Source of the DNA: JANQGH01 sp039177555 | GTDB taxonomy: Bacteria > Pseudomonadota > Alphaproteobacteria > DSM-16000 > Inquilinaceae | Length of the DNA stretch: 64,000 bases | Direction of reading: 5' to 3' | NCBI GenBank assembly: GCA_039177555.1 | Contig: JBCDFV010000009.1 | Coordinates: 65,994 to 129,993, forward strand | Made by a program: the position numbers and the translations under genes | Shown here: positions 1 through 7,884 of the stretch, piece by piece | How positions within the stretch are numbered: position 1 is the first letter of the stretch | Layout: the number at the start of each line of letters is the position of its first letter | The notes under the pieces: generated by a model | What the model was told of the DNA's origin: nothing | Database searches by the model: none | Seen by the model: only the letters and a program-made list of their open reading frames with translations

Positions 1-771
1 CGCGGCCTTTCCGTGCCGCAGCGCTTCCCCGGCGCCCGGGTCGTCAGCGGGCCGACCCGGACCGCGCGTCGCGAGATCGATGACAAGGTCCGACAGGTCG
101 CGGCGATGCTGCGCCTGGATGATCTGCTTTCGCGCCGGCCGGGGCAGCTATCCGGAGGGCAGCAGCAGCGCGTTGCCCTGGCCCGCGCCCTGGTCCGCGA
201 GCCGTCCGCCTTCTTTCTGGATGAGCCGCTGTCCAACCTGGACACCCAGTTGAAGGCAGACACGCGGGACGAGATCAGGGCCCTGCACGCGCGCACCGGC
301 TACCCGTTCCTGCTGGTCACCCATGACCAGGCGGACGCCCTTTCCATGGCGGACCGGGTGGCGGTGATGATCGCCGGCCGGATCGCCCAGATCGGCGCAC
401 CCGAAGAAGTGTTCCAGCGGCCGCAAAGCCGCGCGGTGGCCGAGTTCATCGGCCTTCACAAGATGAACATCCTGGACCGGGGGCACGCATCGCGACTGCA
501 CCAAGCCGGCGCGGCCCTGGACCTTGGGGTCCGGCCCGAGGATCTCACGATCGGCGCCGAAGGCCCGATTGAGGCCACGGTCGAAAGCCTGCTCTACAAG
601 GGCGAAGAGACGGTCGTTCTGCTGCGCGATCCAGACGGTTTCGCCCTCCGCTCGATCCTGCGGGGCGGTCAGCCCCGGCCGGCGCCAGGCGATCAGGTGC
701 GGTTGTCCGCCGCCGTCTCCGCGCTGCACCCGTTCGATCAACAGGGCAATCGCGCGGAATTGCCGCCATGA
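1..771 (+). CDS. ABC transporter ATP-binding protein, C-terminal part (sugar/glycerol-phosphate importer type)
   Basis: This is the 3' part of an ABC importer ATPase; the reading frame is open to the window edge, so the N-terminus with Walker A lies outside. Visible are the signature LSGGQQQR, Walker B FFLDEP, the D-loop SNLD and the H-loop VTHDQ, followed by a C-terminal TOBE-type region (GVRPEDL) as in MalK/UgpC proteins. It would sit on the cytoplasmic side and drive the two permeases that follow. Its stop overlaps the start of the next gene by 4 bases, so the genes are translationally coupled. The substrate cannot be read from this subunit. A GTG at 13 is only an internal codon. Confidence 0.93.
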   Translation, partial: RGLSVPQRFPGARVVSGPTRTARREIDDKVRQVAAMLRLDDLLSRRPGQLSGGQQQRVALARALVREPSAFFLDEPLSNLDTQLKADTRDEIRALHARTGYPFLLVTHDQADALSMADRVAVMIAGRIAQIGAPEEVFQRPQSRAVAEFIGLHKMNILDRGHASRLHQAGAALDLGVRPEDLTIGAEGPIEATVESLLYKGEETVVLLRDPDGFALRSILRGGQPRPAPGDQVRLSAAVSALHPFDQQGNRAELPP

Positions 772-1652
772 TCCGCCGCCTGGCCACCGACCTTCTGCTT
801 GCAGGGCCGGCGGCCCTGGCGGTGGTGCTGTTCATCTTCCTGCCGGTCGCGGTCGTGTTCGTTCTGGCCTTCACCGACTATCTCGTCGGCGCCCCGACCG
901 CCGAGTGGGTGGGCCTGGAGAATTTCGAGGAGCTGTTCGGCTCCAGGCTCGGCCGTAACGCGCTGATCAACACGCTGATCTACTCCGCCGTCGTGATCCC
1001 AAGTTCGGTGATCCTGGGCCTGCTTGTCGCCCTGGGCCTGCACGGCGTCGCAAAGCGGATGCCAAGGGTGTCGGCGGTGCTGCGCACGGTCTACTTCCTG
1101 CCGGTCGCCGCGACCCTGGTGGCGATGGCCGTGGCCTGGCAGATGCTGATGCACCCCTCGCTGGGCCTGTTGAACCATTGGATTGCCGCGCTGGGCCTGA
1201 CGCCGCAGCAATGGCTGACCGATCGCGGCCTGGTGCTCTATTCCCTCGCGGCGATCGGCATCTGGCAGGGTGTCGGCTACAACATGGTGTTGTTCCTGGC
1301 CGGCCTCTCTGCCATCCAGCCGACCCTTTACGATGCGGCGACCATCGATGGCGCTGAGCATGGCTGGAGCCGGTTTTGGTGCGTCACCTGGCCGATGCTG
1401 GGCCCAACCACCCTGTTCGTCGTGATCGTTACCGCGGCCAACGCCTTTCGCGTCTTCGAAACCGTAGCGACCATGACCGACGGCGGCCCCGCATTCGCCT
1501 CCGACACGATCGTCTACGCGCTCTACCGGGAAGGCTTCGTCTACTTCAAGGCGGGCTATGCCAGCGCGATCACCGTCGTCTTCTTCGCCGCCTTGCTGCT
1601 GCTGACCGCCCTGCAGATCGCGCTGGTGGAACGGAAGGTCCACTACCGATGA
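768..1652 (+). CDS. ABC transporter permease, MalF/UgpA type
   Basis: A 294-residue inner-membrane permease with about six hydrophobic segments. The cytoplasmic EAA loop, which docks on the ATPase, is visible as AATIDGAEHGWSRF followed by WPML near residue 190. Length and architecture match the MalF/UgpA-like permeases of carbohydrate uptake transporter family 1. The ATG at 768 overlaps the ATPase stop, and its own stop overlaps the next permease start (ATGA at 1649), so the three genes form one tightly coupled operon. The substrate is not identifiable from the sequence; a sugar, polyol or glycerol phosphate is likely from family membership. Confidence 0.93.
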   Translation: MIRRLATDLLLAGPAALAVVLFIFLPVAVVFVLAFTDYLVGAPTAEWVGLENFEELFGSRLGRNALINTLIYSAVVIPSSVILGLLVALGLHGVAKRMPRVSAVLRTVYFLPVAATLVAMAVAWQMLMHPSLGLLNHWIAALGLTPQQWLTDRGLVLYSLAAIGIWQGVGYNMVLFLAGLSAIQPTLYDAATIDGAEHGWSRFWCVTWPMLGPTTLFVVIVTAANAFRVFETVATMTDGGPAFASDTIVYALYREGFVYFKAGYASAITVVFFAALLLLTALQIALVERKVHYR

Positions 1653-2467
1653 GGCCCGGCACGATCCTGTCCTTCGGGCTGGTCAGCCTGGGTGCGGCCA
1701 TGGTGTTACTGCCCTTCGTGTGGATGGTCTCGGTTTCCCTGAAGCCGCACAACGAGATCTTTACGCCGGAGGTGACGCTGCTACCGCAGCAGCCGACGCT
1801 GGCGAACTATTGGCAGGCGCTCACCCAGACGGATATCCCGCTTTATCTGCTGAACGGCGTAATCGTCACCGGCGGCATCCTGGTGCTGCAACTTGCGATC
1901 ACCGTGCCCTGTGCCTATGCGCTGGCCCACCGGCGCTTTCCCGGGCGCGCCCTGCTGTTCGGCGCCGTGGTCGCGGCCCTTTTGGTGCCGTTTCATGTCA
2001 CGGCGATCCCGATCTTTCTGGCCTTCAGCCAGGTCGGGTTGCTCAACACCTATGCGGCGCTGATCCTACCCTTCATCGCCACGGCCTTCGGCCTGTTCCT
2101 GTTGCGACAGGCCTTCGCCCAGATCCCCGCGCAGCTGATCGACGCCGCCCGGGTCGACGGCATGTCGGAGATGGGGATCGCCTGGCGCGTGGCCTTTCCG
2201 CTCGGCCTGCCGACGGTGATCGCCTTTTCGATCTTCTCGGTCACGGCGCATTGGAACGATCTGTTCTGGCCGCTGGTCGCGACCACATCGCCGGAACTGG
2301 CGACCCCGCCGCGCGGCATCCTCTTCTTCCGGGACGAGGAAAGCGGCGACGATATCGGCCCCTTGATGGCCGGGGCGACGCTGATCACCGCACCGCTGAT
2401 CATCGGCTTTCTCCTGGCACAGAGGCGCTTCACCCAGGGCCTCGCCGGGGCGGGCCTGAAGAGATGA
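1649..2467 (+). CDS. ABC transporter permease, MalG/UgpE type
   Basis: A 272-residue membrane permease, partner of the preceding one. It begins with a hydrophobic segment, has the typical N-terminal phrase VSLKPHNEIF, and carries the EAA loop IDAARVDGMSEMGI before a late membrane span. The open frame extends upstream to 1376, but the ATG at 1649 overlaps the preceding stop and gives the normal MalG/UgpE length, so it is the preferred start. The binding protein follows after a 61-base gap. It completes the membrane channel of the importer whose ATPase is truncated at the window edge. Confidence 0.92.
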   Translation: MRPGTILSFGLVSLGAAMVLLPFVWMVSVSLKPHNEIFTPEVTLLPQQPTLANYWQALTQTDIPLYLLNGVIVTGGILVLQLAITVPCAYALAHRRFPGRALLFGAVVAALLVPFHVTAIPIFLAFSQVGLLNTYAALILPFIATAFGLFLLRQAFAQIPAQLIDAARVDGMSEMGIAWRVAFPLGLPTVIAFSIFSVTAHWNDLFWPLVATTSPELATPPRGILFFRDEESGDDIGPLMAGATLITAPLIIGFLLAQRRFTQGLAGAGLKR

Positions 2468-2528
2468 GCACTCCCGCTCCAACAAGAGGCCAAAGGCCCT
2501 CGCAACCCACCTGATGAGTGAGGAAAAG

Positions 2529-3776
2529 ATGAAACGACTTCTCTTGACAGCCGGCCTCGTCCTTGCCGCCGGCTCTGCTGCAGCCCAAACCGAAGTCCGC
2601 GTCCACTATGCCATTCCAACCATCTGGGCCGAAACCCAGGAGGCGCTCGCCGAGGCCTTCATGGAGGCAAATCCGGACATCACCATCACCATCGACGGCC
2701 CGGCGGAAGGCTACGCCGAAGGCGTGCAGCGCCTGCTGCGCGAATCCGTTGCCGGCACCGCCCCGGATGTCGCCTATGTCGGCCTGAACCGCTGGCGCAT
2801 CCTGGAAGATCGCGGCCTGACCCAGCCGCTGGACGGTTTCATGCCGGACGATCCGCAAGCGGCCGGCTACACCCCGGCCCTGCTGTCCCTCGGCCAGTTC
2901 GAGGATACGCAGCACTCGCTCGGCACCTCCGCCTCGACCCTGGTCATGTATGTGAACCCGGATCTGGTCGAGCAGGCCGGCGGCTCCATGGAGGACTTCC
3001 CGACCACCTTTGACGGCATCATCGAGCTGGCCGCCGCGATCGACGCGCTCGGCGACACCATCGAAGGTGTCTGGATCCACCGCCACGATTGGCGTTTCCA
3101 ATCCCTGCTCGGCTCCCACGGCGGCCGTCCGATGACTGCGGACGAGAGCGACATCACCTTTGACGATGAAGCCGGCCTCGCAGCGGCCGCCCTCTATCAG
3201 CGCTTCGCGTCAGAAGGCGGCATGTCCTCCATGTCGCAGGACGACGCCCGCCAGGCCTTCCCGGCCGGTACGCTGGGCATCATGTTCGAAAGCTCGTCCC
3301 TGCTGACGCGCTTTGTCGAAGGTGCTGGTGACGGCTTCGACGTCACCGTCCGCGCCCTGCCGGTGGTGGCCGACGACCCCTCCACCGTCTATTTCCCGAC
3401 CGGCGGTTCCGGCATCGTGCTGCTGACCGGCGATGCCGAACGGCAGCAGGCCGCTTGGGACTACATCGCCTTCGTGACCGGTCCGGACGGCCAGCGCATC
3501 ATCGTGGAGAACACCGGCTACGCCCCGGCGAACGCCATCGTGCTGGATGATGAGGCCTATCTCGGCGCCTATTACGCGGCGAACGAGAATGCCCGCGTTG
3601 CCCATTCCCAGGTCGCCCAGTATGCCGGCCCCTGGTACGCCTATCCGGGTGCCGAGGGCGTCGCCGTCACCGACCTGATCGCCGCGGCCCTGGTCGAAGT
3701 GACCGAGGGCGCGGACGTCGAAGGCACGATCTCAACCTTGGCCGACGATTTGCGCGACAGGCTGGATATGCAGTAA
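2529..3776 (+). CDS. Extracellular solute-binding protein, family 1 (UgpB/MalE-like)
   Basis: A 415-residue periplasmic binding protein for the ABC importer encoded just upstream. Residues 1-20 form a clear signal peptide (MKRLLLTAGLVLAAGSAAAQ) with an AAAQ cleavage region. The mature part has the family 1 pattern, including GTAPDVAYVGLNR early on. An ATG at 2514 is in frame, but AGGAA just before the ATG at 2529 and the clean signal peptide favour the later start. The order ATPase-permease-permease-binding protein suits a CUT1-type system. A strong hairpin follows the stop. The ligand is probably a sugar or glycerol-phosphate-like compound, which is inference from the family. Confidence 0.9.
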   Translation: MKRLLLTAGLVLAAGSAAAQTEVRVHYAIPTIWAETQEALAEAFMEANPDITITIDGPAEGYAEGVQRLLRESVAGTAPDVAYVGLNRWRILEDRGLTQPLDGFMPDDPQAAGYTPALLSLGQFEDTQHSLGTSASTLVMYVNPDLVEQAGGSMEDFPTTFDGIIELAAAIDALGDTIEGVWIHRHDWRFQSLLGSHGGRPMTADESDITFDDEAGLAAAALYQRFASEGGMSSMSQDDARQAFPAGTLGIMFESSSLLTRFVEGAGDGFDVTVRALPVVADDPSTVYFPTGGSGIVLLTGDAERQQAAWDYIAFVTGPDGQRIIVENTGYAPANAIVLDDEAYLGAYYAANENARVAHSQVAQYAGPWYAYPGAEGVAVTDLIAAALVEVTEGADVEGTISTLADDLRDRLDMQ

Positions 3777-3804
3777 TCGCTGGCGTTACCCGCGACGAAC
3801 GGTT

Positions 3805-3836
3805 GGAGGGGACGGCAATTCGCGGCCGTTCCCTCC
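3805..3836 (+). terminator. Hairpin after the binding-protein gene
   Basis: Two 12-base arms (3805-3816 and 3825-3836) pair fully with one G-U pair around an 8-base loop, 28 bases behind the stop at 3776. There is no clear T-run after it, so it may stabilise the 3' end of the mRNA as well as terminate. Confidence 0.6.
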
Positions 3837-3924
3837 GCCTCGTCCAAGTTCCTAATGATGACACCCGGGCACGGCACTCTGCACAACCGACTGCAAAGCT
3901 GGTTCCAGACTGCGACCAGATATC

Positions 3925-3972
3925 GTCCGACCCGGTTGTGACCGACCTGAAATAGTAGGTGACGGGTCGGAC
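3925..3972. repeat. Perfect 10-bp inverted repeat beside tRNA-Arg
   Basis: GTCCGACCCG at 3925-3934 is repeated inverted as CGGGTCGGAC at 3963-3972, with a nested ACCT/AGGT pair inside the 28-base spacer. It lies 11 bases beyond the 3' end of tRNA-Arg on the minus strand, so it may form the end structure of that transcript. It has no T-run; an attachment-site remnant cannot be excluded but nothing else supports one. Confidence 0.5.
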
Positions 3973-3983
3973 ACTTTGAAGAA

Positions 3984-4060
3984 TGGCGCGCCCTGCAGGA
4001 CTCGAACCTGCGACCGTCGGCTTAGAAGGCCGGTGCTCTATCCAGCTGAGCTAAGGGCGC
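3984..4060 (-). tRNA. tRNA-Arg(TCT)
   Basis: Read on the minus strand, a complete cloverleaf is seen. The acceptor GCGCCCT pairs with AGGGCGC, there is a D-arm AGCTCAGCTGGATAGAGC, the anticodon loop CTTCTAA carries TCT (reads AGA), and the T-arm contains GGTTCGAGTCC. The 3' CCA is encoded. The length is 77 nt. Confidence 0.97.
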
Positions 4061-4085
4061 ATCCTGGGCCGCGTGCGGTGCTTTA

Positions 4086-4382
4086 TCAGCGTGGCCGCGG
4101 CCGAAAATTGTCGGCGTAGTTTCTGGGCGTGACGTGACGTTCGTGCGGCTGTTCGACCGAGTAGTCCAGCCCCTTGCGCTTGGCGAAGGCCACCGCCTCT
4201 TCCTCGGTCTCGAAGCGCAGGCGGATCTGGTTCAGCGTATCGCCGGAGCTGATCCAGCCCATCAGCGGCTCCGGCCGGCGCGGCGTGACCGGCTCGTACT
4301 CCAAAACCCAGCGATGGGTCTTTGCCCGGCCCGACTGCATGGCCGTCTTGGCCGGCTGATAGATGCGTGCCCTGACCGTCAT
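4086..4382 (-). CDS. NDUFS4-like ETC complex I subunit
   Basis: A 98-residue protein of the ETC complex I conserved-region family, the bacterial counterpart of mitochondrial NDUFS4, an accessory subunit of NADH:ubiquinone oxidoreductase. Recognisable parts are ARIYQPAKTAMQSG near the start, WVLEYEP, LMGWISSGDTLNQIRLRF and a C-terminal VTPRNYADNF. The open frame runs on to 4430, but that would reach into the neighbouring tRNA-Pro gene, so the ATG at 4382 is chosen and gives the family's usual length. It sits alone between two tRNA genes, as such small genes commonly do, away from the main nuo operon. Confidence 0.9.
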   Translation of the reverse strand: MTVRARIYQPAKTAMQSGRAKTHRWVLEYEPVTPRRPEPLMGWISSGDTLNQIRLRFETEEEAVAFAKRKGLDYSVEQPHERHVTPRNYADNFRPRPR

Positions 4383-4429
4383 CCCCCGTCCGCTCCTCTG
4401 CCCGGCCGCCCGAGATCGGCCCTTGACCA

Positions 4430-4506
4430 TGGTCGGGGCGGACGGATTTGAACCGCCGACATCCTGCTCCCAAAGCAGGCGCGCTACCAGGCTGCGCTAC
4501 GCCCCG
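4430..4506 (-). tRNA. tRNA-Pro(TGG)
   Basis: On the minus strand CGGGGCG pairs with CGCCCCG, the D-arm is AGCGCAGCCTGGTAGCGC, the anticodon stem CCTGC/GCAGG encloses TTTGGGA with anticodon TGG, and the T-arm holds GGTTCAAATCC. CCA is encoded. The length is 77 nt. Confidence 0.97.
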
Positions 4507-4708
4507 TGCAATAAGGCTGGGGACATAACACCCAAGACCGGCCGCGACAAGTCGCGCAGATGGCATCCCCCGCAGCGATGGGCCGCAGTGTCGCCGAAAA
4601 GTGATCAACCAAGCGTTGTAACACTGGCGAAGCGATGCGGAGGTCTCTACAGTGCGGAGTCGGCTGGCGCCGTCGCGCTCAGGCGACCGCCGTCGATGGA
4701 AAAGCCCT

Positions 4709-5062
4709 ATGCTCCGACAGTCTTTCGTACTGGCGTTCGTGCTCGTTGCCGTTACCGCGACAACGGCTGTGACGACGACTCTGACAACGGCTGTAGCACA
4801 ACCGGCCGCAGCACAGCCAACGGACTATCGCGCCTGTCCGGAGCGCCGGCACGTGTTGAGGCTGATGGCCGATCGGTTCGAGCAGATGCCGGTTGCCATG
4901 GGCCTGGCGCGCAACGGGGACCTGTTGGAGTTGCTGACCAACCCGGACAATGGCGATTGGACGATCCTCACGACCTCGCCGGACGGGCGCAGTTGCCAAC
5001 TCGCCGCCGGCACGGCCTGGCAAAACCTGATCGCCGGCCCCCTCGCCGAACCGGACGCCTGA
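4709..5062 (+). CDS. Small exported protein of unknown function
   Basis: A 117-residue protein I do not recognise. The N-terminus is a long hydrophobic, Thr/Val/Ala-rich segment (roughly residues 4-35) that looks like a signal peptide with a possible cleavage after AAAQ, followed by a soluble region of about 80 residues with two Cys (CPERRH and SCQLAAG) that could form a disulfide. The GDLLELLTNPDNG and WTILTTSPDG phrases suggest a compact domain as found in small secreted alphaproteobacterial proteins. The frame is open back to 4652, but GGAAA before the ATG at 4709 and the signal peptide support this start. A hairpin follows the stop. Confidence 0.7.
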   Translation: MLRQSFVLAFVLVAVTATTAVTTTLTTAVAQPAAAQPTDYRACPERRHVLRLMADRFEQMPVAMGLARNGDLLELLTNPDNGDWTILTTSPDGRSCQLAAGTAWQNLIAGPLAEPDA

Positions 5063-5379
5063 AGCCCGCCATTGTCGCAAGGGCGGACCGCGAGATGGCT
5101 CGCGATCCGCCGCATCCGTTGCCGGGGCCGGCGCGCTTGATCAGTTCGTCATTGGGCCGAACAGGGTGCGATACATCACGGCATAGGGTTATTCCGATTG
5201 GAGACTGCACCGGTGGCTGCGGGCAAGCATCTCCGCTCACCCGAGGTCCTGCCCAACAAGGCCGGCACGCCCACGGGCGATCATATCACGTCATCTGTCA
5301 GGTGATTGCGCACCGGCACGCTTCAATGCGACGGACATGGGACAAGGCGTCGCGTCGCGCCTGCAAAACGGATCGAACG
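5063..5379. other. Intergenic stretch of about 317 bases between converging genes
   Basis: Apart from the hairpin at 5083-5110 I see no gene here. Short frames on both strands lack a ribosome-binding site and any family-like content. The stretch separates a rightward gene and the leftward DUF192 gene, so it mainly holds two 3' ends. Confidence 0.6.
5083..5110 (+). terminator. Hairpin after the small exported protein gene
   Basis: Arms GCGGACCGCGAG (5083-5094) and CTCGCGATCCGC (5099-5110) pair at 11 of 12 positions around a 4-base loop, 20 bases after the stop at 5062. No T-run follows. Confidence 0.5.
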
Positions 5380-5865
5380 CTAACCGTTCGGATCAAAATG
5401 TGGATGAACGACCCTGTCGCCCGCCGCGATGCCCAGAAGCTGCGAGACGCCGCCATTGATTTCCAACACCCCTGTGGCTGGTCCCGTCGAGCGGTGGGTT
5501 TCAGGGCCGCGCGACGGGTCGAAGGGCCGCGTGCGTTCCTCGATATTCACGATCGTGCCATCCTCGGCGATGAACACCATGTCGAGCGACAACAGCGTGT
5601 TCATGGTCCAGAACCCCCGCGGCGCGGCCTCCGGAAACAGGAACAGCATGCCGCCATCGGCCGGCATCTCGGTCACATGCATCAGGCCGGTTGCCTGTTC
5701 GGCCGGCTCGTCGGCGATCTGAACCACGAAGTGGTGGCTGCCGCCGGAGGCCGTCTCGATCGAGATCTCCTCGGTCCGAAGGCTCTGCGGCGTTTGCGCA
5801 CCGCTGAGTTGGGGAGCGGCAACGGCGACGACAAAAATCGCGAGGAGAGAGAGCAGCTTGGTCAC
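5380..5865 (-). CDS. DUF192 family exported protein
   Basis: A 161-residue DUF192 protein. Residues 1-24 form a signal peptide (hydrophobic FVVAVAAPQLSGAQ), so the protein is probably periplasmic. The family core is clear: GLMHVTEMPADGGMLFLF around residues 60-78 and GFWTMNTLLSLDMVFI about ten residues later, followed by GTIVNIEE. The biochemical role of this family is not established. It starts 43 bases downstream of the deacetylase-like gene on the same strand and may be co-transcribed with it. Length and gene order are ordinary for alphaproteobacteria. Confidence 0.9.
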   Translation of the reverse strand: MTKLLSLLAIFVVAVAAPQLSGAQTPQSLRTEEISIETASGGSHHFVVQIADEPAEQATGLMHVTEMPADGGMLFLFPEAAPRGFWTMNTLLSLDMVFIAEDGTIVNIEERTRPFDPSRGPETHRSTGPATGVLEINGGVSQLLGIAAGDRVVHPHFDPNG

Positions 5866-5908
5866 TGGGGGGTTCCTGACGACGGGCGGAATGCAGTCGA
5901 GCGCCTGA

Positions 5909-7027
5909 TCATGGCGCCAAAACGGCGGCGATCAAGTCTCGAATCGCCGGCCGTATCGGGCCGGTTCGCGGCCGATCGGCCAAGGTTGTGAACCAATGCT
6001 CCGGCGGATTGCGGCCTTGCGTGCGCCGCCAGGTGAGGCCGCGCAGGACGGATTCCGCAGCGGGGGTGATGGGTTGTTCCGGGTCGAGATCGTTCAGGAC
6101 CGCCCAGACGGAAGCCCAGCACCGTCCCACCGACCAGGGATTGTAACCGCCGCCCCCAAGCACCAGCAGGCGGGGCGCCAGCGGCATCAGTGCACGCACC
6201 GCCGCGATGTGGGAACGGTTGGACAGGCTGAGTTTGGCGAGTGGATCTTCTTCGACACCGTCGGCGCCGCACTGCAAAACGATCGCCGCCGGCGCGATGC
6301 GTTCGACCAGAGGCACGATGGCGCGAGCCAGGATCAGCGCAAACTCGCTGTCGTTAAGTCCTTCCGGCACCGCAAGGTTGCGGGCCTGTCCGCCGCCGCG
6401 ATCGGATGTCGGGCCCGTGAAAGGCCAGCGGCCGCCTTCATGCACCGAGATCGTCCAAACCCGATCGTCGCCATCGAAGGCGTCTTGCACGCCGTCGCCA
6501 TGATGGGCGTCGATATCGATGTAGGCGACCGGCGCAATGAAGCGATCCAAGAGGCCCAGAATGGCGAGCGCGGGATCGTTCAGATAGCAAAAGCCACTGG
6601 CCCGATCACGCCGTCCGTGATGGGTGCCGCCGGCCGGGCTGTGCACGATGCCGCCATCGGCCAGCAGCTCGGCGGCCAGGATCGACGCGCCGCAGGCGGT
6701 CGCCGGGCGTCGGAACATCTCGGTAAAGAACGGGTTGCCGTTGCGGCCAAGTCCGTAACGTTCGGACCAATCAGCCGGCAGGCCTTGTGCCCGCTCCGCC
6801 TCCTGCAAGGCGGCGACATAGTCCGGATCGTGAAACCGGCCAAGCTGCGCCGGGGTCGCCATCGGGCTGTCGATGTAGCGTGTCTCATCAAGCCAGCCCA
6901 TCGCGCGGATCAGATCCAAGGCCGTCGAGACGCGCGGGATCGCCAGCGGGTGCTTCGATCCGTAGGTCGAGCGTCGATAGATCTCGCTGCCGATCAGCCA
7001 GGGGGACTGGTCGCTGTTGATGTCCAT
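5909..7027 (-). CDS. Histone deacetylase family protein (AcuC/acetylpolyamine amidohydrolase type)
   Basis: A 372-residue zinc-dependent deacetylase-fold protein. The active-site pair appears as GGTHHG near residue 136, the metal site as YIDIDAHHGDG near 170 (Asp and His ligands), the later metal Asp in LQCGADGVEEDPL and the glycine-rich LLVLGGGGYN near the end. Family members remove acetyl groups from lysines or polyamines, or act on related amides; the substrate here cannot be told from the sequence. The protein is cytoplasmic, with no signal peptide. The start at 7027 gives the N-terminus MDINSDQSPWLIGSEIYRRS, which suits the family. Confidence 0.92.
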   Translation of the reverse strand: MDINSDQSPWLIGSEIYRRSTYGSKHPLAIPRVSTALDLIRAMGWLDETRYIDSPMATPAQLGRFHDPDYVAALQEAERAQGLPADWSERYGLGRNGNPFFTEMFRRPATACGASILAAELLADGGIVHSPAGGTHHGRRDRASGFCYLNDPALAILGLLDRFIAPVAYIDIDAHHGDGVQDAFDGDDRVWTISVHEGGRWPFTGPTSDRGGGQARNLAVPEGLNDSEFALILARAIVPLVERIAPAAIVLQCGADGVEEDPLAKLSLSNRSHIAAVRALMPLAPRLLVLGGGGYNPWSVGRCWASVWAVLNDLDPEQPITPAAESVLRGLTWRRTQGRNPPEHWFTTLADRPRTGPIRPAIRDLIAAVLAP

Positions 7028-7195
7028 GACGCTCAGCTAGGGCGTCCGGGTTGGCGGGTCAATCCTGGCTTGGACACGCAACCGCAATTTGGATTTGAGT
7101 GGGTCCGCTTTTCGCGTAACGTGCCAAAGCTTTGCGGGAGAATCGGGTCTCATCAGCAATCGACACAGGATAACGGCGAAGAAAGGAGCAAGTGC

Positions 7196-7639
7196 ATGGC
7201 CAGCAGTCAATCCAAGAGTGGCATGTCCGGCTTTTGGCTGATCGTTGCGGCAATTGTCGCTCTGGTGGGCGTTGCTTGGGATATTCTTTCACTGACGGCG
7301 GTCGATACCTCGGCGGCCGAAGAGGCCGGCTTCGTGGTCGATTTGGTCTGGCCCCAGATTGGCGCCATCGTCGCGCTGATCTGCCACGCCATCATCGTTC
7401 TGCTTGGCTTCCTGCGCCAGGCGGCCATGAAAACGATCGGTGTCCTGGCGGGTTGGCTGGCCGTGGCGGCGATCCTGATCGGCTACATCTTCATCGGCGG
7501 GCGGATCACGGCAACGGACGACGACGGCGCCGTGTTGATCGAAGAGTCTATCCTGGGCAGCGACGCCTGGGTCAGCCTGATCATCGCGCTCGTCATCGCG
7601 TTCCTGACGACGTTCGCAGCCTCACGTCGTCGGTCCTAG
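7196..7639 (+). CDS. Small multi-spanning membrane protein of unknown function
   Basis: A 147-residue protein with four predicted membrane segments, at about residues 11-32, 51-72, 78-100 and 122-140, and a basic C-terminus (ASRRRS). I do not recognise a family. The frame is open far upstream to 5996, but that region is antisense to the deacetylase-like gene. GAAAGGAG eight bases before the ATG at 7196 fixes the start. It stands alone between the deacetylase-like gene and the thiamine locus, with its own upstream gap of about 170 bases that presumably holds the promoter. Confidence 0.75.
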   Translation: MASSQSKSGMSGFWLIVAAIVALVGVAWDILSLTAVDTSAAEEAGFVVDLVWPQIGAIVALICHAIIVLLGFLRQAAMKTIGVLAGWLAVAAILIGYIFIGGRITATDDDGAVLIEESILGSDAWVSLIIALVIAFLTTFAASRRRS

Positions 7640-7749
7640 CGGCCGGTCGGGCTGTCCAGAACCGGTTCTCGGCGCCAGGCGACGGGCGCGATCGCCAGCG
7701 TGACAATAATTTGACAGGCCGGTCCGAAACGGCCATGTCTTAGGCATAT

Positions 7750-7840
7750 CTTACCTGGGGTGTCTGCCAAAGGCGGGCTGAGAGGCGGTGACGCCAACCC
7801 AACGAACCTGATCCGGATCATGCCGGCGGAGGGAGGTAAG
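7750..7840 (+). promoter_or_regulatory. TPP (THI-element) riboswitch
   Basis: The thi-box consensus is well conserved: GGGGTG at the start, GCTGAGA at 7778-7784, CCAACGAACCTGATC-like bases near 7799-7813 and a GCCGGCGGAGGGA end. The closing helix P1 is seen as CTTACCT (7750-7756) pairing with AGGTAAG (7834-7840). It lies 44 bases before thiB, so thiamine pyrophosphate should repress thiBPQ. Confidence 0.96.
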
Positions 7841-7884
7841 CGGCGCCCCAAGGGTCCTCTTTCCACATTCGCCGGTGAGAGGAC

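Noticed and set aside
3925..4060. Integration site of a genomic island at tRNA-Arg or tRNA-Pro
   Set aside because: There is no integrase gene, no copy of the tRNA 3' end nearby and no shift in gene type on either side.
4363..5991. A 542-codon plus-strand frame
   Set aside because: It runs through tRNA-Pro, the small exported-protein gene in another frame and antisense DUF192, so it cannot be a real gene.
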